From contig JAWQFJ010014427.1 in assembly GCA_034096865.1 (NCBI GenBank), forward strand, positions 15,001-56,482: a DNA stretch of 41,482 nt, in the 5' to 3' direction. Shown here piece by piece: positions 23,873 through 34,755 of this stretch (within the stretch, counting starts at the first letter, position 1; the number at the start of each line of letters is the position of its first letter). The DNA is from Theodoxus fluviatilis. Its lineage: Eukaryota > Mollusca > Gastropoda > Cycloneritida > Neritidae. The notes under the pieces were generated by a model, which was not told the DNA's origin, searched no databases, and saw nothing but the letters and a program-made list of their open reading frames with translations. The translations under genes were made by a program, and so were the position numbers.

Positions 23873-26773
23873 TGTATGTTTGTGTGTGTGCGTGTGCGTA
23901 TGTGCATGTGTTTTGGGAGTTGGGAAGGAGAGGGTTCAACAATAAAACACTCTAAACTTTTGTAATGAAGTATTCAGACTTTTGTGGGATTTGGGCAAGT
24001 CTTTTTTGGTATATTTGTTTAATGAAACAGCAAAGTATTCTGTTTAAATGGAGAAAGTGTTCAAATCATTGTGTGTGATTTTATATAAGATCAACGTATT
24101 CTGTTGTAATGGAGACAGGAAGTCTAGGAGACCTGCATTGCAGCTGCATGTTTTCTGTGCCAGGAAGCGCTATGAGAAGGCAGAGAAGGAGTTCATTGAG
24201 GCCAAGTTGCATCTGTATGCCACCAGCGAGCAGAAAGAACTGCTGACAGAGCACCTCTACACCATCATCCACCAGAATGAGGTGAAAGCACTGACCTAAT
24301 GTCTGGTATTCGTTTGTGTCGCAAGCCGGACCAGCTCGTTATACTGAAAGGTCAAAGGTCTAGGGGAATTTACTATGATCCACTTGTGACACTCTCTCAC
24401 ACAGTCATTCCATCAACGAACAAACACAAGACAGAAAGACGGTGAGGTCATAGGTCAAATTGTCAAAATGTTTTAATTACCATGCCAGGGTGATGGATTA
24501 ATGAATCAACGTTAACGCGAGGGATGAATCAAGCAGAAACAACAATACTTATAATCATAATCATGAAAGAACGAATGGCCCGCCAGTCAATCAAAAGTAA
24601 CTTATCTGACAGTCCTTCACTCTTGTCTCGGCTGCTGCTTTGGAACGAGCTGCGAGTCAATCGTGGTTCAACCGCTCAGATGTCACGAGGGCCCCTCGCC
24701 CTCGGGAATCTTCGTCGCAGCGGTTCTCGATGCACCGGAGGGAAAAGAAGGGGGGAAGGGGAAGCAATTGTATTCGATCACAAGCACAACCATAGCACAC
24801 CAATTTGTATTCTTTCAAAGAGGCTTCTGCCTTTTTCTCTGTCGATGACCTTTGTTCTGTACGGACGGCTTCGGGCGTCACCAGCGCGTCTTCACCAGGA
24901 CACGGGCGTCTCTTAGCGTGGTATCTCCTCTCAACGTGGAGTGTAGGGAGGAAGGATGACGTAATATCTTGGCACAGAGAGTGACACCACCATCGGCGTC
25001 TCTTCTCTCAACGTGGAGTGTAGGGAGGAAGGATGACGTAATATCTTGGCGCGGAGAGTGACGCCACCATCGGCGTCTCTTCTCTCAACGTGGAGTGTAG
25101 GGAGGAAGGATGACATAATATCTTGGCGCGGAGAGTGACGTAATCCTCGGGGCGGCGTTAGGTCTTGATGTTGTTTTCGCCAGCGCTCGGCGCTGGTTTG
25201 AAGGCATATTTATACTTTTTGCACGGATGCGAGTGAACTCGGTCATTTTCCAGCCAATCGCAGGACCCTCATATAAGACAAGGCCCCTCCCCTCGTCAAG
25301 TCTCCAGTAGCGTTCTTCCTTCAACCAATGGAAAACACTTTACCCGCGAAGACGGGCGTGGAAATTTTCGACTAAGCTACGGCTGGCGGAGCCATGATAT
25401 TTTGCTATCATCTACGGCCAGTGTAGCCATAATAAGTAAACGAAGTAAACAACTTAAGCCAAAAGGGGAAGGGGGTGATCTCGCCAGAGTTTGTCCTTTA
25501 CTCCTCTCTAATCCTCTCCTCATCTCCAGCCTTTATTTCTTCTTTCTGTTCTTTCAGTCTCCTCTTTCAGCAATGTTCTCCTCCTCTCTCCTCCATATCC
25601 TTCTACATCTTGTCCCCCTCTCTCTTCTGCTCCTCCTGATCCCTCTACTTATACTGCTCTTCTTGCACCACTCTTCCTCCACTTCCTTCTCCTTTCTTTC
25701 TTCTCCTTTTCCTCTTCCTGCTCCTCCTCCTTTTCCTTTTCCTCCTCCTCCTTTTCCTTTTCCTCATCCTCCTCCTTTTCTTTTTCCTCATCCGTTTTAC
25801 TCCTCCTCCTCTGTTTTCCTTCTCCTCCTCCTCCTCTACCTCCTTCTTTTCCTTCTCCGTTTCCTCCTTCTCCTCCTTTTCCTCCTCTTCCTCCTCCTTT
25901 TCCTCCTCCTCCTCCTGCTCCTTGTCCTCCTCCTCCTCCTCCTGTTCCTCCTCCTTCTCCTGCTCCAGCTTCTCCTCCTCCTCCTCTACCTCTACCTCCT
26001 CCTCTGTCACCTTTTCCTCTTTCACCTTCTGCCCGTCTCTACCTCCTCCATTTCCACCTCCTCCACCCTGCCCCTCTCCCTACATCCCATCTCCTCCTCA
26101 TGTCCTCTCTGTCTGCCTGACTTCTCTCCCATCTCCCCTTTATGTGAATGCCAACTTGCTGTCTTGTCCTCTTGCTGTCATTTGGGGCCTGGTTTTATTG
26201 TAGGTGGCTGTTTTGATCTTTATTCTCCCTCGTTTCTCTCACCAGGTGCGGAAGGCCAAGAAGCTGTCGGAGCTGATGAGCATGCTAGAGATGGAGTCAT
26301 CAGCAGAGGACATGGAGCTGAGCTTCCCAGTCATTCCCCCTCTCACCTCCTTCAACTCCCCCAGCACCATCCATGACCCCTCCAAACACCACTTGTTCTC
26401 CCCCTCCTCACCCCCTGCAGAATCCTCCATCCCTGCTCAACAGGCAGCATCCAACGGTGATGGGGGTTCTCACGTCTCCTCTCCGTGCGCTGTGAGGATG
26501 CACGGCGAAGGTGATTCTGATGAGAGCAAGAGTTCTGGTTGCCATGGAGATGGGGCTGGCGTGGAGAAGAGCACTGGAAGTGGTGTGGCGGCTGTGGAGG
26601 AGAACGGCAACGCTGAGGCAGCTGATCAAGCAGACAAGGGAGGCAACTCTGTTACGAAGGGAGAAAATTCTGCAGCTGCCGTGCAGGAGCCCGAGGGCAA
26701 GAGAGAGGAAAAAGATGAAGGGAAGCAGGATGAATCTGTTACAGATGGTGCGGAACCCCTGCATACGGGTTGA
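15989..26773 (+). CDS. GORAB: GORAB, RAB6-interacting golgin
   Basis: Exons: 15989-16058, 17203-17385, an uncertain third exon ending 18381, 20997-21098, 21454-21594, 24164-24282 less one base (24164-24281), 26246-26773. The N-terminus MAGWAGFTDDDLRKLK matches the family start (GWAGFSEEELRRLK). Exons 4-7 encode the conserved golgin coiled coil: NQRFQHQQKLIEEANKQKK, LTKIQGELNHLDNLLTADVS, KRYEKAEKEFIEAK, LLTEHLYTIIHQNE and VRKAKKLSELM, each aligning in order with vertebrate GORAB. The tail is Ser/Glu/Gly-rich and variable. Known role: a trans-Golgi protein that binds RAB6 and ARF5 and organises SCYL1/COPI retrieval; the fly protein also partners Sas6 at centrioles. The length is 424 aa (exon 3 from 18249) or 443 aa (with an extra 57-nt exon), against about 370-395 in human. 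It is divergent from CCNB1IP1. Confidence 0.9.
16480..17167. repeat. polypyrimidine tract ending in poly-C
   Basis: TTCCTCCTGCTCCC-like pyrimidine-rich DNA in GORAB intron 1, ending in 28 consecutive C at 17140-17167, just before the exon 2 acceptor. Confidence 0.9.
17203..17385 (+). CDS. GORAB: GORAB exon 2
   Basis: Acceptor GCTATTTTTTCAG, donor ATAG|GTAAGG, phase 1 to 1, 183 nt. It encodes a basic, Pro/Ala-rich segment (PAPPSRRPGNLKKPKPALKD ... KQKHVTFNGIDC). The family is poorly conserved here; the call rests on clean splice sites, exact phase and an open frame. A 28-base poly-C run lies 35 bp upstream. Confidence 0.75.
17800..18080. repeat. CA-rich low-complexity DNA
   Basis: ACACACATGCATGCACAC-like sequence with no long pure run, in GORAB intron 2. 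The rest of intron 2 (17386-17799) is unique, with no recognised feature. Confidence 0.85.
18249..18381 (+). CDS. GORAB: GORAB exon 3 (start uncertain)
   Basis: The 3' part is secure: an acidic stretch ending ADGIRELDETEVIS and donor CTC|GTAAGT, phase 2, joining exon 4. The 5' limit is not. The best-looking acceptor (TACTACTGTAG|TG, exon from 18149) enters a frame that stops at 18331-18333. AGs before 18201, 18207 and 18249 all give the right phase but have weak pyrimidine tracts. A separate exon 18149-18205 with donor GTGAGT and a 43-nt intron also fits. Confidence 0.6.
18400..19188. mobile_element. dispersed repeat, copy A (TIR-like ends)
   Basis: Begins ACTCACATGC (18400) and ends with its inverse GCATGTGAGT (19154-19163) followed by a GGGCTTTGCCC hairpin and TTCTTGTTT. 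There is no coding capacity. The interior is full of TCAAGGTCA and its complement. It is 790 bp in GORAB intron 3, and copy B shows most of the same sequence. Known as a repeat only by comparison within this window; the likely class is a non-autonomous DNA transposon. Confidence 0.8.
19556..19632. repeat. (CA)n microsatellite
   Basis: CA run with TA and AA interruptions in GORAB intron 3. Confidence 0.95.
19722..20915. repeat. 27-bp minisatellite, about 44 copies
   Basis: Unit GTGCTGACAAAGGACTGCTG TGTTGCT (27 bp) with variants GAACAAGGA, GACAAAGCA and GGCAAAGCA. The length is strictly 27 throughout, so five or six reading frames stay open for over 400 codons. Lies in GORAB intron 3, ending about 80 bp before the exon 4 acceptor. 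Confidence 0.97.
20997..21098 (+). CDS. GORAB: GORAB exon 4 (coiled coil)
   Basis: Acceptor GCTCTGTGCCTGCAG, donor GAGAG|GTCAGT. It encodes SEVSKNQRFQHQQKLIEEAN then KQKKLLLSKTIEE(R), aligned to vertebrate [20 protein letters not shown]. Phase 2 to 2, 102 nt. It lies about 80 bp downstream of the 27-bp minisatellite. Confidence 0.92.
21346..21432. repeat. (TTG)n imperfect repeat
   Basis: GTT/ATT/AGT triplets in GORAB intron 4, directly before the exon 5 acceptor. Confidence 0.9.
21454..21594 (+). CDS. GORAB: GORAB exon 5 (coiled coil)
   Basis: Acceptor CACCTGTGTGCAG, donor CCCA|GTCAGT (same hexamer as exon 4). It encodes KKAAKQEASKLTKIQGELNH, LDNLLTADVSLLRNQIEVAS and IHFLDA, aligned to vertebrate [20 protein letters not shown]. 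Phase 2 to 2, 141 nt. Confidence 0.93.
21630..21922. repeat. (CA)n with (ACCAC)n blocks
   Basis: Long CA runs separated by ACACCACACC pentamer blocks, starting 36 bp after the exon 5 donor. CA/ATGC-rich DNA continues to about 22180. Confidence 0.96.
22343..23536. mobile_element. dispersed repeat, copy B (two fused copies)
   Basis: Starts ACTCACATGC (22343) and ends GCATGTGAGT (23502-23511) plus the GGGCTTTGCCC hairpin. At about 22855 the 5' module (GTCCGGGCGTCC... AAACTTTAACGTTGGATTTT) begins a second time, so a 5' portion of one copy is fused to a nearly full second copy. GORAB intron 5. Same family as copy A. Confidence 0.8.
23724..23791. mobile_element. short dispersed repeat with (ATCC)n tail, copy 1
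   Basis: CTAGTGATTTTCGTGCTTAA then TGGCCTTACATAGCC... and an (ATCC)n tail. It matches 37814-37892 over about 70 bp. It looks like the 3' end of a SINE or RTE-type LINE. Confidence 0.65.
23838..23905. repeat. (GT)n microsatellite
   Basis: GT run with GTATGTTT and GCGT interruptions in GORAB intron 5. Confidence 0.95.
24164..24281 (+). CDS. GORAB: GORAB exon 6 (coiled coil)
   Basis: Acceptor TTTTCTGTGCCAG, donor GAG|GTGAAA. It encodes KRYEKAEKEFIEAKLHLYAT and SEQKELLTEHLYTIIHQNE, very close to vertebrate KRFDRAEAEYIAAKLDIQ...EQLTEHLCTIIQQNE. Phase 2 to 0, 118 nt. Confidence 0.95.
24914..25144. repeat. 77-bp tandem repeat, 3 copies
   Basis: Unit includes TCAACGTGGAGTGTAGGGAG and GATGACGTAATATCTTGGC; unit starts are 24931, 25008 and 25085. 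Lies in GORAB intron 6. TGACGTAA occurs at 24957-24964, 25034-25041 and 25136-25143. Confidence 0.92.
25130..25340. promoter_or_regulatory. promoter-like patch in GORAB intron 6
   Basis: A GC-richer stretch with a perfect 7-bp hairpin CCAGCGC-TCG-GCGCTGG (25180-25196), CCAAT at 25254-25258, ATATAAG at 25271-25277, CCCCTCCCCT at 25285-25294 and CCAAT at 25324-25328. The arrangement resembles a small promoter, but no start site or transcript is shown. Inference only. Confidence 0.3.
25560..26065. repeat. polypyrimidine (CTCCTC)n tract
   Basis: About 500 bp almost free of purines on the plus strand, in GORAB intron 6 shortly before exon 7. Confidence 0.93.
26246..26773 (+). CDS. GORAB: GORAB exon 7 (C-terminus, stop)
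   Basis: Acceptor CTCGTTTCTCTCACCAG; opens VRKAKKLSELMSMLEMESSA, aligned to vertebrate LRKAKKLEELMQQL, then a long Ser/Pro-rich and Glu/Gly/Lys-rich tail to TGA at 26771-26773. 528 nt, 175 codons plus stop. The tail is longer than in human and low-complexity, and has no recognisable domain. Confidence 0.9.
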   Translation: MRKAKKLSELMSMLEMESSAEDMELSFPVIPPLTSFNSPSTIHDPSKHHLFSPSSPPAESSIPAQQAASNGDGGSHVSSPCAVRMHGEGDSDESKSSGCHGDGAGVEKSTGSGVAAVEENGNAEAADQADKGGNSVTKGENSAAAVQEPEGKREEKDEGKQDESVTDGAEPLHTG

Positions 26774-27739
<966 letters not shown>

Positions 27740-28097
27740 CTCTGTTAAGCTCTTTCTGTGCAGCCTTGGCTAAGTGCATCAAACAGTCCAACTCTGCCCT
27801 TTTAGTTTGAACATGCAGATGTTAAATGGGATTATTACTCGGGTTTGGATATTTAATGAGGGTACAACTTACCAAACCCAAAACCATATTTGTAGTGGAA
27901 AGTGCTTGTTGTGTTGTGTTGCTGTTGTTGTTTATATTTTGCACGTGCTTTGTTAGCCTTGTGATAAAGGGAATCAGTGCTTTACATGCATACTCAAAAG
28001 TCATTCATAACATGTCAAATGATCTATGCAAGATCCATACCAGGGGCACGTTTATGATAGAAGCTGTGAAGCGGTACGTGAGCAAGGCGCACGCCAG

Positions 28098-28235
28098 TGA
28101 GCGAGAGTGGCAAAACAACCAATCAGTGAGCGAGAGTGGCAAAACAGCCAATCAGTCAGTGAGAGTGGCAAAACAGTTAATCAGTGAGCGAGATTGGCAA
28201 AACAACCAATCAGTGAGCGAGATTGGCAAAACGTG
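28098..28235. repeat. 29-bp repeat carrying CCAAT motifs
   Basis: Unit AACCAATCAGTGAGCGAGAG TGGCAAAAC, about 4.7 copies. CCAATCA at 28119, 28148 and 28206; ATTGG occurs in the last two units. The following 28236-28680 shows no gene. Confidence 0.92.
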
Positions 28236-28681
28236 CTCAGCGCATGGTCATCCTGAACAACATAATTTAGATCCCATAATGACACGGTGCGTCACATGTT
28301 GATCTTGAATGCACGCCTGCTGTTTCACCTTGTGCTTGCACGCATGATGAATGAAAGGCGAAGGTCATTCTTGCAGGGAAGTGAGCCTTGAATGTGGCGA
28401 AAACAGATTAATAGTTGTAACCATGGTTAAGTTTTGTTGTTGCATTTGAAGAGAACTTGGGAGAAAAAATCCTAGACTGTTTACTATTTAAAAAACCTTT
28501 TTTCTTTTCATTCCCATTAAAGCTATTTTTCTACTGACGTGTTATTACAGCTTATGCAACTACTGCAATACACTCATTTTGGGGCATTTTGAAGGAGCAG
28601 CATGAAATGTATATTGCAGATGTTTATCTGAGCACTCAGTGCTTCATACAGGTCCGTCCACTCTCCTGCGAGTGCCCAGTG

Positions 28682-29448
28682 CTGCTGTCATAGGGGAGGG
28701 AGGCAGGACTTTCACTGCTGTCATAGGGGAGGGAGGCAGGACTTTCACTGCTGTCATAGGGGAGGGAGGCAGGACTTTATACTGCTGTCATAGGGGAGGG
28801 AGGCAGGACTTTCACTGCTGTCATAGGGGAGGGAGGCAGGACTTTCACTGCTGTCATAGGGGAGGGAGGCAGGACTTTCACTGCTGTCATAGGGGAGGGA
28901 GGCAGCACTTTCACTGCTGTCATAGGGGAGGGAGGCAGCACTTTCACTGCTGTCATAGTGGAGGGAGGCAGGACTTTCACTGCTGTCATAGGGGAGGGAG
29001 GCAGGACTTTCACTGCTGTCATAGGGGAGGGAGGCAGCACTTTCACTGCTGTCATAGGGGAGGGAGGCAGGACTTTCACTGCTGTCATAGGGGAGGGAGG
29101 CAGGACTTTCACTGCTGTCATAGGGGAGGGAGGCAGGACTTTCACTGCTGTCATAGGGGAGGGAGGCAGGACTTTATACTGCTGTCATAGGGGAGGGAGG
29201 CAGGACTTTATACTGCTGTCATAGGGGAGGGAGGCAGGACTTTCACTGCTGTCATAGGGGAGGGAGGCAGGACTTTCACTGCTGTCATAGGGGAGGGAGG
29301 CAGGACTTTCACTGCTGTCATAGTGGAGGGAGGCAGGACTTTCACTGCTGTCATAGGGGAGGGAGGCAGGACTTTATACTGCTGTCATAGGGGAGGGAGG
29401 CAGGACTTTCACTGCTGTCATAGGGGAGGGAGGCAGGACTTTAACTGC
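28682..29448. repeat. 33-bp minisatellite, about 23 copies
   Basis: Unit TGCTGTCATAGGGGAGGGAG GCAGGACTTTCAC; a few units have CTTTATAC (34 bp), CAGCACT or TAGTGG variants. Confidence 0.97.
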
Positions 29449-30420
29449 TGCTCTTGGCTGACAGTTGTGTGTGTCTTTTGTTTTGGGCACCTCCTCCACC
29501 CCCTTTTTTCTCTATGTGATCACATCATGTGATGTTAGGGGAAATTGTGCAAGGACTTGAGCTGATGTGCTAAGGAGGACAACAGAGAAAGTGGCTTGAA
29601 GCACCAGCTATGTGGAGTGGACAGATGGAAGGTACTTATTTTCTGTGAGGGGCTGACTTTTAGGCCCAGGGCATTGCAGTACTTAGAATGATAGTATCAC
29701 AGATGATTTGAGAACCTGTTTTCTCCGCGAGCATTGAGAGAGACTTGTCACAGATGAATTGAAAACAAAATTTTATGTTTGAGTATAGAAGAAAATTGTC
29801 TCGAATGAGTATCAAAAACTACTTGATACATATGCTGTTGTTGTTGAATTTGTTGTTCTTGTTATTTTTGCCACTGTTATTGTTATTGGTCATTCTCAGA
29901 ATGCATTGGCATGGATGAAAAGGTGATTATGCATCCCACTACACAAGATAATGATCTGTCACCTAGACTTATGCTGTTGATTGTAAACAATATTGCTTTT
30001 TCATGCCGCAAGTTTTTATCCTGCCAGTTACTCAGCACTGTTAGATCTGACAATTCATTTCTTCTGATGCCCATGGATGTCTGGCCGACTATTGAAAGCA
30101 ATGTTTTATCAAATTGTGACTGTATGCAAGTGAAACTTAGAGGTTTGGTTTGTGTACATGTGCTCAGTGCTCTTAGTATCTCAAGATCAGGTCCGTGCTG
30201 GCAGTCCGCCAGTCATGTTTGTATGTCACTCCCTGATGGCCAGTCATGTTGAAAGCAGTGATGGAGAAGTGCGTAGGGCAGCTGCCACTGGCTGTCCCCT
30301 CAGCAGCTGGACCCCGCGGTCGTGGAGTTTTCAGGGACTTGCTCCAGTGGTTTGACCAGATGGGCCCAAGCAGCACCATGTGCCCCCATCTTGCAGGGGC
30401 TGGATCCTCCCCGTCATCGC
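29449..30420. other. unique AT-rich DNA, no gene confirmed
   Basis: An open plus-strand segment at 30246-30420 (MLKAVMEKCVGQLPLAVPSA ... FRDLLQWFDQMG) reads like protein but has no recognised homology, and it runs straight into the 21-bp array. It is left as unassigned. Confidence 0.3.
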
Positions 30421-30421
30421 A

Positions 30422-31014
30422 GGACATGATAAGTAAGCATCAGGATATGATAAGGAAGCATCAGGATATGATAAGTAAGCATCAGGACATGATAAGTAAG
30501 CATCAGGATATGATAAATAAGCATCCGGACATGATAAGTAAGCATCAGGACATGATAAGTAAGCATCAGGATATGATAAGTAAGCATCCTGACATGATAA
30601 GTAAGCATCAGGACATGATAAGTAAGCATCAGGATATGATAAGTAAGCATCAGGATATGATAAGTAAGCATCAGGACATGATAAGTAAGCATCAGGACAT
30701 GATAAGTAAGCATCAGGATATGATAAGTAAGCATCAGGACATGATAAGTAAGCATCAGGATATGATAAGTAAGCATCAGGATATGATAAGTAAGCATCAG
30801 GATATGATAAGTAAGCATCAGGACATGATAAGTAAGCATCAGGACATGATAAGTAAGCATCAGGATATGATAAGTAAGCATCCGGACATGATAAGTAAGC
30901 ATCAGGACATGATAAGTAAGCATCAGGATATGATAAGTAAGCATCAGGATATGATAAGTAAGCATCAGGACATGATAAGTAAGCATCAGGATATGATAAG
31001 TAAGCATCAGGACA
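30422..31014. repeat. 21-bp minisatellite, about 28 copies
   Basis: Unit GACATGATAAGTAAGCATCA G, with GACATG/GATATG and CAGG/CCGG/CCTG variants. The length is constant, so frames stay open on both strands. Confidence 0.97.
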
Positions 31015-31129
31015 TACTGGGAGTTCATACAACATAACTTGGATGTCAGACTTTTGAGGCAGATGTGCCAGTTTTCCCCAAATGTAGCTTCAAAATGAAA
31101 TAAGTATCCCTGGAAAATGCCTGCTCTGT

Positions 31130-32890
31130 TGTCAGTGTTGCACATGATGCTGGGATGTCCATGGTCAGTGTTGCACATGATGCTGGGATGTCCATGGTCA
31201 GTGTTGCACATGATGCTGGGATGGATGTCATGGTCAGTGTTGCACATGATGCTGGGATGGATGTCATGGTCAGTGTTGCACATGATGCTGGGATGGATGT
31301 CATGGTCAGTGTTGCACATGATGCTGGGATGGATGTCATGGTCAGTGTTGCACATGATGCTGGGATGGATGTCATGGTCAGTGTTGCACATGATGCTGGG
31401 ATGGATGTCATGGTCAGTGTTGCACATGATGCTGGGATGTCCATGGTCAGTGTTGCACATGATGCTGGGATGTCCATGGTCAGTGTTGCACATGATGCTG
31501 GGATGTCCATGGTCAGTGTTGCACATGATGCTGGGATGTCCATGGTCAGTGTTGCACATGATGCTGGGAGGGATGTCATGGTCAGTGTTGCACATGATGC
31601 TGGGATGTCCATGGTCAGTGTTGCACATGATGCTGGGATGGATGTCATGGTCAGTGTTGCACATGATGCTGGGATGTCCATGGTCAGTGTTGCACATGAT
31701 GCTGGGATGTCCATGGTCAGTGTTGCACATGATGCTGGGAGGGATGTCATGGTCAGTGTTGCACATGATGCTGGGATGTCCATGGTCAGTGTTGCACATG
31801 ATGCTGGGAGGGATGTCATTGTCACTGTTGCACATGATGCTGGGATGTCCATGGTCAGTGTTGCACATGATGCTGGGATGGATGTCATGGTCAGTGTTGC
31901 ACATGATGCTGGGATGTCCATGGTCAGTGTTGCACATGATGCTGGGATGTCCATGGTCAGTGTTGCACATGATGCTGGGATGTCCATGGTCAGTGTTGCA
32001 CATGATGCTGGGATGTCCATGGTCAGTGTTGCACATGATGCTGGGAGGGATGTCATGGTCAGTGTTGCACATGATGCTGGGATGTCCATGGTCAGTGTTG
32101 CACATGATGCTGGGATGGATGTCATGGTCAGTGTTGCACATGATGCTGGGATGTCCATGGTCAGTGTTGCACATGATGCTGGGATGGATGTCATGGTCAG
32201 TGTTGCACATGATGCTGGGATGTCCATGGTCAGTGTTGCACATGATGCTGGGATGTCCATGGTCAGTGTTGCACATGATGCTGGGAGGATGTCATGGTCA
32301 GTGTTGCACATGATGCTGGGATGTCCATGGTCAGTGTTGCACATGATGCTGGGAGGGATGTCATGGTCAGTGTTGCACATGATGCTGGGATGTCCATGGT
32401 CAGTGTTGCACATGATGCTGGGAGGGATGTCATGGTCAGTGTTGCACATGATGCTGGGATGTCCATGGTCAGTGTTGCACATGATGCTGGGAGGGATGTC
32501 ATGGTCAGTGTTGCACATGATGCTGGGATGTCCATGGTCAGTGTTGCACATGATGCTGGGATGGATGTCATGGTCAGTGTTGCACATGATGCTGGGATGT
32601 CCATGGTCAGTGTTGCACATGATGCTGGGATGGATGTCATGGTCAGTGTTGCACATGATGCTGGGATGGATGTCATGGTCAGTGTTGCACATGATGCTGG
32701 GATGGATGTCATGGTCAGTGTTGCACATGATGCTGGGATGGATGTCATGGTCAGTGTTGCACATGATGCTGGGATGGATGTCATGGTCAGTGTTGCACAT
32801 GATGCTGGGATAGATGTCATGGTCAGTGTTGCACATGATGCTGGGATGGCTGTCATGGTCAGTGTTGCACACGATGCTGGGATGGATGTC
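31130..32890. repeat. 33/36-bp minisatellite, about 51 copies
   Basis: Core GTCAGTGTTGCACATGATGC TGGGA followed by TGTCCATG (33-bp type), TGGATGTCATG or GGGATGTCATG (36-bp types). One unit near 32281 lacks one base (GGAGGATGTC), which shifts the frame. Types are interspersed non-randomly. Confidence 0.97.
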
Positions 32891-33300
32891 AAAGACAAAG
32901 GGATACCATGGGGCATTGAAGCAAGTGAGTGGAACTCACCAGGGGTTGTGGTTCACCAATCATGATGGCTCTTTTGCATAGTCTTTGCCATTCTGTTGGA
33001 CAATGGACAACTGATCTCCAAATGTTGCCACTACCCCTTACCATTATTATCATATCCTGACCCCCCAAAAAGGTTTATTGCACGGGTCCAATTGGTAAGT
33101 CAGGATTTTAGTTGTGTTCTTTTAAGAATCCCCACCCTGCTTTGGACAATAGTGTGATGGTTCCTCAGTGGAGAGTCATCCTAGACCTGCAAAGTGTCCA
33201 TGGCCACCGAGTATCCTGGCTTAACACCCATGTGCTCATGGAAATGCTGATTTAGACTCTACCACTTTCTGCACAATGCGGATGTGGCCTGGGAGATGAG
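32891..33300. other. unique DNA, nothing recognised
   Basis: Ordinary composition with no supported exon. Confidence 0.4.
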
Positions 33301-33319
33301 AGTGTGTATGTGTGCATGT

Positions 33320-33352
<33 letters not shown>

Positions 33353-33401
33353 TTAGTGTGTGTGCACGAGTGTGAGTGTGCGAGTATGTGTGAGTGTGCG
33401 A

Positions 33402-33457
<56 letters not shown>
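33301..33457. repeat. (GT)n microsatellite
   Basis: GT run with GAGTGTGCGAGTATGTGT interruptions. A run of 21 G follows at 33814-33834. The remainder of 33458-34330 shows no supported gene. Confidence 0.95.
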
Positions 33458-34327
33458 TGTGTTTTGACTTGCACTTGCAGGAAATATTCATTTTATGTTA
33501 ATTCATTTCATTTTGGGGGAAATAGTGTTTTCATTTTCACATTCTTTTGTGGTATAACCATGGCAATGAATTGTTTTTAATATTAGTTTTCTAGTTGAGC
33601 TTAAAGTAGTCAAAAGTGTAATGGGCTGTTTGTTATTTCTGAGCTGTTGTACGGGAGGTTTTGACTCGGCTTGCATCTAGTGGTGTCTTTGTTTTATTTA
33701 TCTTGTGAACAAGTATTTTTTGCATCATGATGCTGATCTACATGTACCGGTAAAGAACAAAACCAAAAGTATTGTGTATGATAATCAGTTTCTTTTCTTC
33801 TTCTGTTTTTTCCGGGGGGGGGGGGGGGGGGGGGTTGTGTGTGTGTGAGGGGCGTTATGTTTTTTATGGTCTTTTTTTCTTTCTTTCTTTGTGATTTTGA
33901 TGAAGATGCTCATGGAGGTCATGCTGTTTGCATAATGAAATATTAAGATGCTGTTTGTATAATGAGAGCTATTCACTACCTTGCCTTGAAGCCACAAGCT
34001 GTCAAAGGTATCACTGTCGGTCCAATCCCAAAAGATATCCGTGGATAAAAGGACAGATCCAACCTGCATCAAGTCAGTCAGTGTGATTGGTGCCATTGCT
34101 GTGGGTGCCCCATCATGGGAGGGGAAGTGGAGAGTTGTTCCAAGGAAGGTGTTGCTGCAACTCCCATGGTGCCAGGCAGGGGTGTTGGCATGTCCCACCC
34201 TGGGGTTGAAGGGTCACTAGCACTGCATCCACCCCTGGGGTCAGGTGGCTCTGTCTCTCTGTCTCTCTGTCTCTCTGTCTCTCTCAGAAAAAGGTATAGG
34301 CAGGTAGGCCTACCTCTAGTACTGATT

Positions 34328-34473
34328 GTGGTGGACCTGAGGTGTAGTGACCTGAGGTGTAGTGACCTGATGTGTAGTGACCTGAGGTGTAGTGACCTGA
34401 GGTGTAGTGACCTGAGGTGTAGTGACCTGAGGTGTAGTGACCTGATCTGTAGTGACCTGATCTGTAGTGACCT
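34328..34473. repeat. 15-bp minisatellite, about 10 copies
   Basis: Unit TGTAGTGACCTGAGG with TGATC/TGATG variants near the ends. Flanked on both sides by a GGTAGGCCTACC palindrome-like sequence (34303-34315 and 34534-34546). Confidence 0.95.
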
Positions 34474-34606
34474 GATGAAGGCTCTTCAAGTCCAAACGTG
34501 TGCTTTTCGTCATTGATCACAACCAGTACCCTTGGTAGGCCTACCTGCCTATACCTTTTTCTTCAAATGTGAAAGCTGGTCGCGCAGTCACCTTCCTGTT
34601 TGTATA

Positions 34607-34607
<1 letters not shown>

Positions 34608-34696
<89 letters not shown>
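34608..34696. repeat. (CT)n microsatellite
   Basis: Pure CT run, about 44 units. Confidence 0.97.
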
Positions 34697-34698
<2 letters not shown>

Positions 34699-34755
34699 CT
34701 CACACACACACACACCCTCCAACCCCCACCCCCCACCCCCGAGGTTCTTGCCGAG

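Noticed and set aside
30414..32965. Open frames of 400-620 codons on both strands
   Set aside because: They come from 21-bp and 33/36-bp tandem repeats. Low complexity, open in several frames at once, no splice or homology support.
33785..34198. Minus-strand frame of 137 codons with exon-like sequence
   Set aside because: It ends in a Lys/Pro low-complexity stretch, and I found no splice sites or family match.
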